A DNA stretch of 64,000 nt from Emydura subglobosa. Lineage: Eukaryota > Chordata > Testudines > Chelidae. The notes beneath the pieces are model-generated. The model was not told the DNA's origin. It did no database searches and was given only the letters and a program-made list of their open reading frames with translations. The stretch lies in NCBI GenBank assembly GCA_007922225.1, contig ML679960.1, positions 3,486,032-3,550,031 of the forward strand, in the 5' to 3' direction. The translations under genes and the position numbers were made by a program. Of the stretch, positions 34,700 through 45,360 are shown piece by piece (position 1 is the first letter of the stretch; every line of letters starts with the position of its first letter).

Positions 34700-35285
34700 A
34701 ACAAATCAGTTCAATTCACTAGCTACAGATTATACTAACTTAGTTTAATAAATCAGTTTTAAATGCAAAACATGTTTCGATGAACTTTTTTTTAAAATAT
34801 ATCCATCACATTAAGGTAGTTTTATTTAATTAAAAAACCCAAAATACTTAAAATGCTATTTTTATGCATTTTTAATTGAATTTGAATTTCACTCCAGATA
34901 CAGTGCAACACAAATCTAATAAATAAATGCATTCACCATTTTCTACCATAATAAAAAATGTAAAATACAAGAATCTGAATAAATGCAAGTTAAGCTCTAT
35001 AATTGCTGAAATAAATGTGTAGAGATGCAGTGTATCCTATCAGTGAACAAAAAGAAGCACCAAATTTAGTGTAAACGCTATATTGAGTTGCAAATCAACA
35101 TGTTTTAATAGTTACCAACCAATGAGAATCAACTTTTCTTTAGGAAAGTAACTAAACAATACAAATGCAAAACACAATTAAAACAAATTATTTAAATCAA
35201 GGTTTCCTGCTTACTGATTTAAATCACGGTTGAAATCAGTGTTAAATAACTAATTTAAATCAATACACCCAATTTATATCCAATT
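34700..35285 (+). mobile_element. hAT-related fragment, same family as 16055 element
   Basis: Read on the minus strand from 35285 it gives gggtgtattgatttaaatta and, further in, aaaacatgttgatttgcaac then tcaatatagcg. The element at 16055 has gggtggattgatttaaatca and aaaacatgttaatttacaat then tcaatatagca at the same spacing. So this is the same family's transposase-3' end in the opposite orientation, without coding sequence. The other edge is uncertain. Confidence 0.65.
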
Positions 35286-35443
35286 TAGACTGCAAGCTCC
35301 TTGGGAGAAGAAATGTATCTGCCTTCATGCTGACAGCCTTTAAATTAAAAAAGAAAATGGTTTACTGAATAATTTGAGATTATGAAGAAATAAGTGACAG
35401 GAAGTAAAAGGGATTTCCCACTCCTAGAAATGTAATCACTGAC

Positions 35444-35535
35444 CTTTGCAATAGCAACAGCCTGTTGTGGATAATACAGAGAGGCACCAATCCCCATGAA
35501 ACCCACTGGATACACCAACCTCTTTATTTTTGAGC
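35444..35535 (-). CDS. APOO: APOO coding exon 6 (second conserved membrane block)
   Basis: The exon is 92 bp: two bases complete the split glycine, then 30 codons, leaving in phase 0 at a gtcagt donor. The acceptor is ccatggaacag. It reads [19 protein letters not shown] followed by [11 protein letters not shown]. Human APOO reads SKIKKLVYPPGFMGLAASL and then YYPQQAIVFAQ at this place, which is the strongest evidence for APOO over APOOL. The second hydrophobic hairpin lies here. A hAT-derived fragment ends only about 160 bp downstream in transcript sense, and the intron beyond holds DIRS copy 4 and a CR1. Confidence 0.96.
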
Positions 35536-36150
35536 CTGTTCCATGGAAGAAAATATGTTCTGTTAGAGTACAGGTTACCTCAGCTTGGATAGTGTTACAG
35601 TACATTTTTATATGTAATCATTCATTAGGTACATTATAATTTACCACATCAGCTATTGTTTAGTCCAACCATTTTCCTAAGAAAATCATATTAGATGTAT
35701 TAATTTTTCACCCTTTTGAGAAGTAATTTTTAACAGAATCTTTCAGTGAGAACTACCTCATAACTGAATTTGCTGTGGGGATTCAAAAATAATTTTAGTA
35801 GTGGAATAACCAAAACCTTGACTTTATATTTTTACAGAAATTTTGCTACTAGAATTATATAAAGTGCTGTTCGGGAAATAAAATGTAAAAGCTTCTTAAA
35901 AAAGAACAGAAAATGCTAAGTTAGAATCAAGCAGAATGGATGTTCCATAACAGAGATCAGTTTTACCAGCTACCATAAATAGTTCTGTTACATGTACACT
36001 TGTGATATAGTTTTCTTGCTGTTGGACTCATTATATACTTCAAAATTAAAACTCATTGTAAACTAGCTTCTTGATGTTTCAGGCTCAGATATGAAAATAA
36101 AATGCTTTGATTTTTGTATTGTGGGAAAGTGATTTGCATTTCATATGACA
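35536..36150. other. APOO intron, nothing recognised
   Basis: Intronic sequence between exon 6 and the hAT element. No repeat end or exon recognised. Confidence 0.5.
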
Positions 36151-36159
36151 GGTTTAAAA

Positions 36160-37396
36160 TAGGACTGTTAAAGAATTTAATAAATTAATCGCAATTAATT
36201 GCAAGATTAAAAAAACTGTCACGATAAACTGTAGTTTTAATCACACTATTAAACAATAATAGAATACCATTTATTTAAATATTTTTGGTGTTGAGGAGGC
36301 AGAGAGCGTGTGTGTGTGTTGGGGGAGCGCTATTTCTTTAAGCAGAGCACTCCGGAACCTGAACACTTTTTCAGGCAGCAGCAGCTGCTGTTGGCAGCAC
36401 TCACTCCTGAGCCAACAGTAGAACAGGCTTCCCCTGTTTCCCGATCCCAGTTCGGCGGCAACCAACTACACAGAAGGGGGGAGAGGGACACCCCGACATC
36501 ATCCGCTGGCCCCCACTCTGTGCAGCAGGCTAGAAACCAGCTCTTGGTCTGGAGCAGCTTTGCCAGGGGAAGCTCCAAGGTGGGGGAGGTTTGGGAGAAG
36601 CAGTGGAGCAGGGTGGAGAGAGATGGGGCACCCCTGCACCAGAGGCACACAGCAGTGCTCCCCTGAGCACAGCGCCCTAGCGTACAATTAATGCTTGTTT
36701 AAAAAAAAAAAAAAAGTAGTGCATTAATTTGTTTTATGTTCATCACATAATTATTATATTTGATTACAAATATTTGCAATCTACAAGTCAAAGCATGAAG
36801 GGGCATACAAAGGTTTAGCATATCTGGCACATATATGCCTTGCAATGCCGGCTACAAGAGTGTCATACAAATGCCTGTTCTCACTTTCAGGTGACACTGT
36901 AAATAATAAGTGGGCAGCATTATCCCCCGTAAATGTAAACAAAATGTGTAGGTCTTAGCCACTAGCTGAACAAGAGGTAGGACTGAGTGGACTTGTAGGC
37001 TCTAAAATTTTACATTGTTTTGTTTTTGACTGCAGTTATGTAAAACAAAAAAGTTCTACATTTGTAAGTTGTACTTTCATGATAAAGACATTGCACTGCA
37101 GTACTTGTATCAGGTGAATTGAAAAAATACTATTTCTTTCATTTTCTTACAGTACAAATATTTGTATAAAAATAATAATACAAAGTGAGAACTCTACACT
37201 TTTTATTCTGTGTTGTAACTGAAATCAATATATTTGAAAGTGTAGAAAAATATCCAAAGATATTGATAATAAATTTAAATTGGTATTCTATTATTGTTTA
37301 ACAATGTGATTAAAACTTTGATAATAAACTAATTTTTTAAATTTAGTTAATTTGTTTTGCATTAATTGCTTGAGTTAACTGTGATTGACAGCCCTA
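36160..37396. mobile_element. hAT element with perfect 8-bp target duplication
   Basis: It begins TAGGACTGTTAAAG and ends ttgacagcccta. GTTTAAAA is present directly outside both ends (36152-36159 and 37397-37404). Near the ends both halves contain 'aattaatcgcaattaattg'-type and 'attaaacaata' stretches in inverted arrangement. No transposase frame is left. A GC-rich block occupies 36300-36680. Confidence 0.85.
36300..36680. other. GC-rich block inside the hAT element
   Basis: About 380 bp, much richer in G and C than the surrounding hAT and intron. It has a CAG/CTG-rich stretch (36376-36396), purine-rich gggga blocks and an open frame of 118 codons on plus (36310-36666) that has no recognisable domain. 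It ends at an A tract at 36701-36714. It could be a second insertion or captured sequence; I do not recognise it. Confidence 0.5.
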
Positions 37397-37404
37397 GTTT
37401 AAAA

Positions 37405-39280
37405 AGATAAAATTGTGGGTTCTTTTTATTTATCTTCCACTTCTTGAGCCTTTAAGGTACACATTCTCCACCACCACTAGGGCCATACATTTTTTCTCTC
37501 TTTCTTTCAAGTAAAACAGATTCTCATATGATCACATGACTCCTGAAGTTGGAACTTAAGAAAAACATCTAAAATCATGAGCTCGCAAGGTTCTTCTCAT
37601 TTAAATAATAGCATGAATGCAAAGCAGAGTGTTTGTTCACTGCTAGAGAATAATCAAAAAGACATTTAATTGGATAAGTGTTAATAGATTTGTCTGCTAT
37701 AATCATACATCACTTCTAGTTTCTAAATGGCCAGTTACTTCCAATTTGTTCAACATGTGATTGACAGTGTGCTCTCATCCAAAACGATTGCTCATTTCTG
37801 GTTTTGTTAATGAAAACACATTTGGCAAAGCGTACCACTATCCACAATATTTCCTGAAGAGTTAAAGCATTCATCCACATCAACACAGTGATTCAACACA
37901 GATACAGTTAAGCAGTATCACATACTAAGAACTTCTACAGAAATAAGTACATTTCAAAATTCCCTTTCCTAACAAAGCACAAACATATAATTCCTTCAAG
38001 CAATGTAATTAAATGTTACATTGAATTTCAACACTGAAAAATATGTATAAACATGTTACATTATGCTGTTACTTCTAGGTAGCTCTACCTAGAGATGAAA
38101 CCACAATAAAATTCAAGAATCTTGTTTTGTCCCTTCAACTTGCCAATTAAAGGGACACAGTCAACTTAAAAATATTTCAGAACAAAATGGGGTGTGTGTG
38201 TGTGTGTGTGTGTTACCTACTGTTGTTACAATTAACTCCTATGTGATAATTGAAAGATTAAAGGAAAAAAAAACTTTTTTCAGTTGGTTTACTTAACACA
38301 TGGTCATCTTCATTGTTTTGTTGATAGTGCATACCCTTCTCCAAGCTGTGTTGCTATGTATAACAACATTATCAAAGCTGAATCTGAAAAAAATAGGCAG
38401 CAAGCAGTAGGCAGCTGTGAGCCCAGACAGCAAAAAGGGATATGAGGGGAAGGCATAAGCATATTTGTTTATGTAGCTCCAGGCCCACCCAAAGGCCCTT
38501 TCTAAACAAAACAGAAGAGCACAAAAACCTAAATGATAGTTTTCTGTAAAATTATTTTTAGAGGAATTTAAAAAACCCACTCAGGTGGGCAGTGTCCCTT
38601 TAATCAGTAGCTCATAATTGGATAGGTGCCTTACTTTCATTAAGTAAATCATAAAGGAATAGCTTCTTATTGGCAACTATCGTTGTAAACTGAATGATGC
38701 ACACTTCAGAGAGCATTATCTGATAAATTACTACAAAGCAGAATGTTCACAGTAACAATATTCAAAATACCATGTTTAAAGTAACTGAATAGTTATGACA
38801 AAAAATTTCTGCAAACAAGTTTTTAAAAAACACATCCACTTTCCCTCATTTAATCCACTAAAAGCTATTTTTTTTAAAAAAATACCACCACCACAATGAA
38901 CTTCTAGGACTGTCATGTATAGCGGTGATGCACCTAAATCAAGAGAAAGAATAATTTATAAGCTGAATGCTTTAGCATTAAATTGGTTTATGACCACCTG
39001 CAAATCTGGTGTACCTATTTGATTTTAACAGATTCAATACCGTAAGTACCATCATATTGGTATCTTTCATAGACCAAATTTCTGTAACCCACAGAATCCA
39101 TAAACAATAATTCCATAGAAATTAAATATAAAATACCTATTGTAGAAAGCATAATGTGCTGCAAGATACATTTCTGAGCCCTGATCTAATAGCACATATT
39201 GTAATTAAAGATTTAATATCCAATAAAATGAATAAATAACTTATCCCAAAGTCATAAAATAAGCCATTTGGAAAGAGCAC
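37405..39280. other. APOO intron with a TG microsatellite
   Basis: No gene or repeat ends recognised apart from the (TG) run at 38192-38213. Open frames such as 38293-38580 show no family signature. Confidence 0.5.
38192..38213 (+). repeat. (TG)n microsatellite
   Basis: Eleven uninterrupted GT units in the APOO intron. Confidence 0.95.
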
Positions 39281-39284
39281 CTAC

Positions 39285-39380
39285 CTCTAGAAAGAAACAG
39301 ACCAACAATTCCAGCAAAACCAATCACACCAAGCCTTGGGTAAAATCCTGGAGGGGGATTTTTGAGAAATTCACAGCTTT
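39285..39380 (-). CDS. APOO: APOO coding exon 5 (first conserved membrane block)
   Basis: The exon is 96 bp: two bases complete the split glutamate, 31 codons follow, and one base passes on. The acceptor is ttcattttag and the donor gtaggt. It reads SCEFLKNPPPGFYPRLGVIGF and continues through AGIVGLFLSRG. Human APOO has APPGFFPRLGVIGFAG at this place, so identity is very high. The glycine-rich hydrophobic run is the first of the two predicted membrane-spanning hairpins of the Mic26/Mic27 family. No stop or frameshift is present. DIRS copy 3 inserted about 740 bp upstream of its acceptor (at higher coordinate). Confidence 0.96.
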
Positions 39381-40120
39381 CTAAAATGAAATCAGAACAC
39401 AATGCATTAATGCAACGGAAAGACATTATGGTAAAAATGAACCACTAACACACACTAGAAAGTGTTGTTAAAACAAAATATTGTTAAACGCTATTGTAAC
39501 TGGCATGGACTTTTTGGCTATAGTAGCAAAAAGTTTAAAACATTTGCAATCTTCTCTATTGAAACATATATGAACCATTTGTTGATGCACTGGCATGCTT
39601 TTGCTTCATTTATTTGGACATTCATTGAAACAATACTAATGTTTCTTGAAAGTTCTAGGAGGCACATATTTTCATGCAGACTATTACGTGTTATCATTTG
39701 CCTTTGGAAGAAAGGATCTGTTGTAGTAACATTTAGCTTTTTTAAACTGCTTTTGTAAGAGTGTTTTAGGGGGTAGATTAGCTGACACAGTAATGAGTTC
39801 TATATACCATCAAAGCCAAGGGCTTTCTTCCTTCAGTAGAAGCAGTCATTTTCTAGAATGCCACAATCTAATGGTTCTAGCCACTTCTTGATTGTGTTAA
39901 AATCCTTATTTCTCAATTCAATACAAAAATAGACATGGAGAAAAAAGAAATCAATCTTTAGAGACAGTCCATTTCAGAAAAGCACATGTAAAAATCTTGT
40001 ATTTTTAGAATTTGCTAGATTGCAATACTTATTCTTTAAATCAATTAATATATATATATATGCTTTATTAATCTTGCTTTTTACACATTTTAACAAATGT
40101 GTGTGTGAGTGAGAAAAGAA
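39381..40120. other. APOO intron, nothing recognised
   Basis: Intronic sequence between exon 5 and DIRS copy 3. A short TA run lies at about 40051-40061. Confidence 0.5.
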
Positions 40121-40340
40121 AACAGGATTACTTACCAGTAACTGTTGTTCTTCGAAATGTGTTGCTCATATCCATCCCAATGTAGGTGAGTGCACGTCCC
40201 GTGCACTGGCTCCCAGAACTTTTTTGCCCTTAGCAAGCCCTATAGGGTTGGCTCAGGCGCCCCCTGGAGTACCATGCTCATGCTGCAGTATATAGGGCGC
40301 CACCAACCCCGCGAGCTCTCAGTCCCTTCTTTCTGCCGAC
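40121..40340. repeat. DIRS copy 3 left inverted terminal repeat
   Basis: Contains gtaactgttgttcttcgaaa, gtgttgctcatatccatccc, and the 'ccctggagtaccatgctcat' stretch. The reverse complement appears at about 45345-45560 with only scattered differences. On the minus strand the outermost part reads tactggtaagtaatcc, a good match to a splice donor. Confidence 0.88.
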
Positions 40341-40369
40341 TCCAACAGCGGGGATGGAGGGTGGGTGTG

Positions 40370-40468
40370 GAATGGGTATGAGCAACACATCTCGAAGAAC
40401 AACAGTTACTGGTAAGTAACCCTGTTTTCTATCTTCGAGTGATTGCTCATATCCATTCCAATATAGGT
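40370..40468. repeat. DIRS copy 3 internal complementary region
   Basis: The first half, gagcaacacatctcgaagaa then caacagttactggtaagtaa, is the reverse complement of the left end. The second half, ttctatcttcgagtgattgc then tcatatccattccaatatag, is the reverse complement of the right end. The point where they meet, ccctgttttcta, corresponds to the joined ends of the element. Confidence 0.88.
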
Positions 40469-40502
40469 GATTAAATAGCCATACCTTGGAGGTGGGTAGG
40501 AG

Positions 40503-41466
40503 TCAGCGTCTAGCTGCTCTCGCCAGCAAGGTCCTGCTGATGGCCGCGTCCTCTCTCGCCTGCTGCACTATGGCATAGTGGGATGTGAAGGTGTGGACCG
40601 ACGACCAGGTTGCTGCTCTGCAGATGTCCTGCAGGGGCACTCTCTCCAGGAAAGCCGCAGATGAGGCCTGGGCCCTAGTTGAGTACGCTGTCACAGCTCC
40701 TGGAAGCGGCACCTTCACCTGCTCGTAGCAGGTCCTCATACAGGCAGTAATCCAGGTGGAGATGTGCTGGGGAGATGGGTAAGCCCTTCAACCGGTCCAC
40801 CACTGCCACGAACAGCTGCTTTGACTTCCGGAATGGCCTGGTCCGCTCGATGTAGTAGGCCAGGACTCGCCTGACATCCAGCGAGTGCCATCTCCTCTCG
40901 TTCTCCAAACCATGCTGTTTAGGAAAGAACACGGGGAGGAAGATATCCTGGTTATAGTGAAACTGAGACACCACGTTAGGCAGGAATGCAGGGTGAGGTC
41001 TCAGCCACACCTTGTCTTTGTAGAAGACAGTATAGGGGGGCTCCAAGGTCAAGGCCCTAATCTCAGAGACCCTCCTAGCTGATGTAATGGCTACCAGGAA
41101 GGCTACCTTCCAGGAGAGGACAAGCAGCGGGCATGTAGCCATGGGCTCAAAGGGGGGTCCCATCAGAGTGGCAAGGACCAGGTTCAAATCCCAGGGAGGC
41201 ACCAGGTCACAAACCTGTGGGTACAGCTTCTCCACCCCTTTGAGGAATCTGAGGGACATAGGGTGCAAGAACAGCAACCTCCCCTCTAATGGCTGGTGGA
41301 AGGCCGAGATGGTCGCCATGTGTACCCTTAGGGAGGCCAGGGCCAGGCCCTGCAGTTTCAGGTGGAGCAGGTACTCCAGGATGGCCTGTATGGGCGAATG
41401 GCTCGGTGGGATGCCCCGGGACTCCACCCAACAGGTAAACCGCTTCCACTTAGCACGGTACACCAC
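40503..41466 (-). pseudogene. DIRS copy 3 tyrosine recombinase (nearly open)
   Basis: The main frame (40675-41466, 263 codons) starts MVYRAKWKRFTCWV, has a core-binding-like block with LASLRVHMATISAFH, then the catalytic-domain block SWKVAFLVAITSARRVSEIR, in which the arginine of ARRVSE is the first catalytic arginine. The C-terminal part continues in another frame (40503-40739) with AYSTRAQASSAAFLERV, then ICRAATWSSVHTFTSHYAIV, giving the second arginine (STRA) and the nucleophilic tyrosine (SHY). One frameshift near 40700 separates them. Family role: insertion of circular cDNA without target duplication. Confidence 0.85.
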
Positions 41467-41479
41467 CTAAGTGGAAGGT

Positions 41480-42284
41480 TTCCTGCTACCTAGCAGGACC
41501 TGTTGGACTTGCACCGAGCAAGCTCTCTCTCCCACCGTTAGCCACTCCATGCTGTCAAGTAGAGGGAGTCCAGGTCCGGGTGCAGCAGGCGACCCTGGTC
41601 CTGTGAGAGCAGGTCGTAGTGCCTCAGGAGCGGCATCGGCGTGGCGATGGACAGGTCCAGCAACATGCTGAACCAATGTTGTCTCGGCCAGGCCGGGGCA
41701 ACCAGAATGATGTCCGCTTTGTCCCTCTTGATCTTCAAGAGGACTTTGGGCAGCAACGGAATGGGGGGAAACGCATACGTGAGGGTCCCCGTCCAATCTA
41801 TAAGGAACGCGTCGGAAATGGAGCCCGGCTCACGACCTCGGAGTGAGCAGAACCTCGGGCACTTCCTGTTCCAGGACGACGCGAACAGGTCTAGTTGGGG
41901 AACACCCCACCTGCGGAAGATGGAAGTCACCACCTCCAGGTGCAGTGACCAATCGTAGCGGGGTAGAAACGACCTGCTGAGGTGATCCACCTCGCTGTTC
42001 CTGACCCCCGGGAGGTGAGAGGCAGATATGTAGAAGTCGTGCCTCACCGCAAGATCCCAAAGGCGAGTGGAGAGGAAATAACGGAAGTAGAACCCCTTTC
42101 CTCTTTCCTGAGGAGGAACCTCTTCCACCGCTCCGAAGAGAAGAGAATTCACCTCCTGAGTGAGGAGATGCTCATGAGAGGGATCCCTGAAGAGGGATGG
42201 GGTAAGGGGCCGGCCGAGTGTTGCAGGGCATAACCTCTGCGCACCACACTCAGTAGCCAATGGTCTGATGTAACGCTCTGCCAC
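41480..42284 (-). pseudogene. DIRS copy 3 pol remnant, RT catalytic core deleted
   Basis: The 248-codon frame begins AERYIRPLATECGAQRLCPA and reaches GKGFYFRYFL, the start of the RT domain. It then passes directly to STRLWDLAVRHDFYISASHL with DHLSRSFLPRYDWSLH, WGVPQLDLFASSWNRKC, SDAFLIDWTGTLTYAFPPIP and ILVAPAWPRQHWFSMLLDL, the RNase H tail and connection region. The part with YLDD and TDAS seen in copy 2 is absent: a deletion of about 1.1 kb that kept the frame. It cannot encode an active RT. Confidence 0.82.
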
Positions 42285-42368
42285 TCGACAAAGTATGGCC
42301 TCAGTCTGTTCATAAAAAGAAAATTTCGATCCAGGGGGATGGGGGAGGTGCCACCCTCGTGCGCACCA

Positions 42369-45360
42369 TCAAAATTGTTTTTTATTGTTTCCCTTAGAAA
42401 GCCCTTGCTGGGGACCCGCCGAAGAGCCCTGGCGGTCCCTGTGGTTGGGTGCCCTATATCTATCCCGACCCCTCCTGGGTTGAGCGGGTCGGGAAGGCGG
42501 TCTTGGTGCCTGCTGGGGCGGACGCTGGGGACGTGTCCATGCCTGACGCCGAGAGGCCTGCGGCATATACAGCCCTAATGACTTCAGGGTGGCCCTGGAG
42601 TCCTTCAGGACATGCAGTTTATCGTCCGTGCAGTCCGAAAAAAGGCCAGCACAGTCAAAGGGCAGGTCCTGGATTGCCTGCTGGACCTCCTGCGACAATC
42701 CTGAAGATTGGAGCCAGGAGCAATGCCGCATGACAATACCGGATGCCATAGCTCTCCCTGCGGCATCTGCGGCATCACTGGCGGACTGGAAGGCCGCTGC
42801 TGCCACTGTCGCGCCCTCCTGGATAAGGGTGGCAAAGTCTGCCGCCTGGTCCTAAGACCACCCTTGTAAGAATCTTTGGAGGGAGGACCAGAGATTTAAA
42901 TTGTAGCGGCCAAGGAGAGCCTGGTGGTTAGCTATCCTCTGCTGCAAGGCCCCCGTGGAGTATACCTTTCTGCCGAACAAGTCAATTTTTTATTGTCCTT
43001 GTTCTTGTGGGTATTTTCTTGGGCCCCCTGTCTATCACGCTGGTTGGCAGCCTCCACAACCAGCTACCCTGGCGCAGGATGGTTATACAGGAACTCGAAT
43101 CCCTCTGCCGGGATGTAATATTTACGCTTGGTGCCCTTAGAGGTGGGGGCCACCGAGGCGGGGGTCTGCCAAAGGGCCTTAACCAATTTCAGGACCCGCT
43201 CGTGGACCAGGAGGGCAACCCTGGACGGTTCTGCTGATCCCGAGACCCCCCAAAGAGGGGGTCCTCTTCCTCGGAGAGCTCTTTCAGTTCCAGGTTTAAA
43301 TTGTCCACCACCTTCTTAAGAAGCTCCTGATGGGCTTTAAAGTTAGGGAGCAGTATTCTCCTATCCCTGGCGGCTGCATCGTCCGGGGAAGAGGAGGAGG
43401 ACTGTGGGAGGGGCTCCATAGAGGGACCCTCCTGAGGGTCGGATTCCTCCTCGGAGGAATGGCCCTTCTCCGGCCCGCTCGGAGGCAGATGCGGGGGTAG
43501 GGCCGTCGAGGCGGGAACTGACACCGTGCCCTGGGTTGGTTGAGTACCCTAGGGACCCCAGTAGGGCCATTTCCAGGGGCCCTGGGCCCAAGCTGGGACC
43601 GGCCCCAGTGCCGGGGGGGGGAGAAGGGTAGAGGGGGAGGGCTAGTGTGCATGGCGTCCTGAGCTGCGGGACCGGTGCCTCTGGGACTTGCGGTCCCAAC
43701 TCGTCTTCCACAATGATCGGCTCCAGGATGAGGAAGAGCGGTCTCGGCGGTGCCGCGGTGCCGGCAGGGGGGCAAGCGGCTGGAGGAGCTGAACGAACGC
43801 CTCCTAGGCGCCGAGGTCTTGTATCAGCGCTTGCCCTTAGGAGACCTAGAGCGGTTCCGAGAATGGTTGCGCCCCCTTCTGGACTCTGAAGAGTGAGACC
43901 GATGGTACGGTGCTGAGGGTTCAGTCGGTGCTGAGTCCTTCAGTGCCGAGCCCCGCACGGGGCTGTGGGTTAGGGATGTGGAGCAGTGCCGGTGATCTTC
44001 GGCACCGGAGGACGAACAACGGCGCCTGTGGTCGTCGGGTGCCTGGACCCCTTCCTGGCCGCGTGCCGGTGATCTGGACCTGCGCGTGGCCGTGTCCGCG
44101 TCCCCCGGGTGGCTGTGGGACCATGACTGGGATCTATGGCGGGAGCCGTGCGGGGCTCGTACAGAGCTGTGAGCCAGGGATCTGGACTGGTGCCGAGAAG
44201 ACCCAAGCCCTTCGGCCACCGGGATCCGTGCTGAACTGCAAACTGGAGATCGAGAGCAGTGCCACCCCTGCTTCTCCGATGCCAGTGAGCAGGATCGGTA
44301 CCGGGCGCGTTCGGGCTCTTGTGTCCGCGCCGGGCTGCGCACCGGGGATCGGGACCGGCGTTGAGTGCCTCCAGTGTCTGTGGCTGCTGGGATCCACGCC
44401 GGTGCGCGGTGTTGGGATCGGAGCGGTGCCGGGATCCTGAAGACTGATCCATGCGTGAGGGGGAACTGTACCGACTTTGCCTCGCGCTGGAGCCTTGAGA
44501 CTGCCCTCGGTGCTGCGGTGTCGAGGAGCTCGACGACTCTGTGTCGGAGCAAGGAGGGGAGCTCACTCTCTCGACCCTCCTCGACCGTCTGGGGGGAGAC
44601 CTCGACTGCTGTCTCAGCCATCCACCGGGGGCACCCAGCATGGGTTTACCCCGAGACGCCGGTCCCAGAAGCCTTGGCCAAGGGGGGGATGGAGGCATGG
44701 ACATGCCCATGAGGGCGTGTGCCACAGCGAAAACCTCCGGCATCAACGGCCCTCGCAAGGGCACTCCCCCACCCCCAGGAGTCGGGGGAGGCTCCCTGCG
44801 AGGAGATGCCAGCGCTGGAGTACTCTCCATGCCACGTGGCTGGAGCATCTCCTGAGTAACCCCCTGCTGTACCAGTCACAGGGGGGAGTCCATGTGGGCG
44901 GCCTCCGGTCGCTTCTTTTTCTTCGGTACCACAGGTTTCAGTACTGGTACCAGTGGAGCATTCCGCACCGACGATACGCTCGGTGCCACTGGAGATCTGG
45001 ACAATACAGAGTCTGGCTGGAGTGCGGACTCCATCTGCATCGCCTTCAGTGGGCATCCCGCTCCTTGTGTGTCCAGGGCTTGAAAGCCTTGCAGATCCGG
45101 CACTTGTCCTTACAATGCTGCTCCCTGAGGCAAAGGAGGCAGCGGTTGTGAGGATCGCTCACTGGGAAAGCCTTGGTGCAGACGGCACAGGCTTTAAAAT
45201 GGTTGAGCCCGGCATGGCTCAACTGTAAGCCCCTAAGGACTAACAATCTATCTTCTAACTCTAACCTACTTAACTTAACTGCTGTACTTAACGCTAACAA
45301 ACAACTAGAAAAACAGGGATTGCTACTTGCTAATAGAGCCAGGGGCAGACGTTCCAGCAA
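42369..45360 (-). pseudogene. DIRS copy 3 gag-like ORF1
   Basis: From the N-terminal side: a cysteine-rich zinc-binding module (45046-45360) with CAVCTKAF, NRCLLCLREQHCKDKCRICK; a long arginine-serine-rich region (about 43830-44620) with SRSPVRSPAR and RSRSPARGQ; an acidic linker with AHQELLKKVVDNLNLELKEL (43189-43524); and a capsid-like part with FQSASDAADAAGRAMASGIV (42369-42806) ending in a basic tail. The order matches copy 2. Frameshifts near 45050, 43820 and 43190 break it. Confidence 0.7.

Noticed and set aside
40051..40061. TATA-like run before DIRS copy 3 as a promoter
   Set aside because: A simple AT repeat in an intron with no linked transcript start evidence.
43910..45151. Long plus-strand open frames (up to 224 codons) in the GC-rich part of DIRS copy 3
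   Set aside because: They are antisense to gag. Homologous blocks shared with copy 2 are on the minus strand, and low stop-codon density follows from GC richness.
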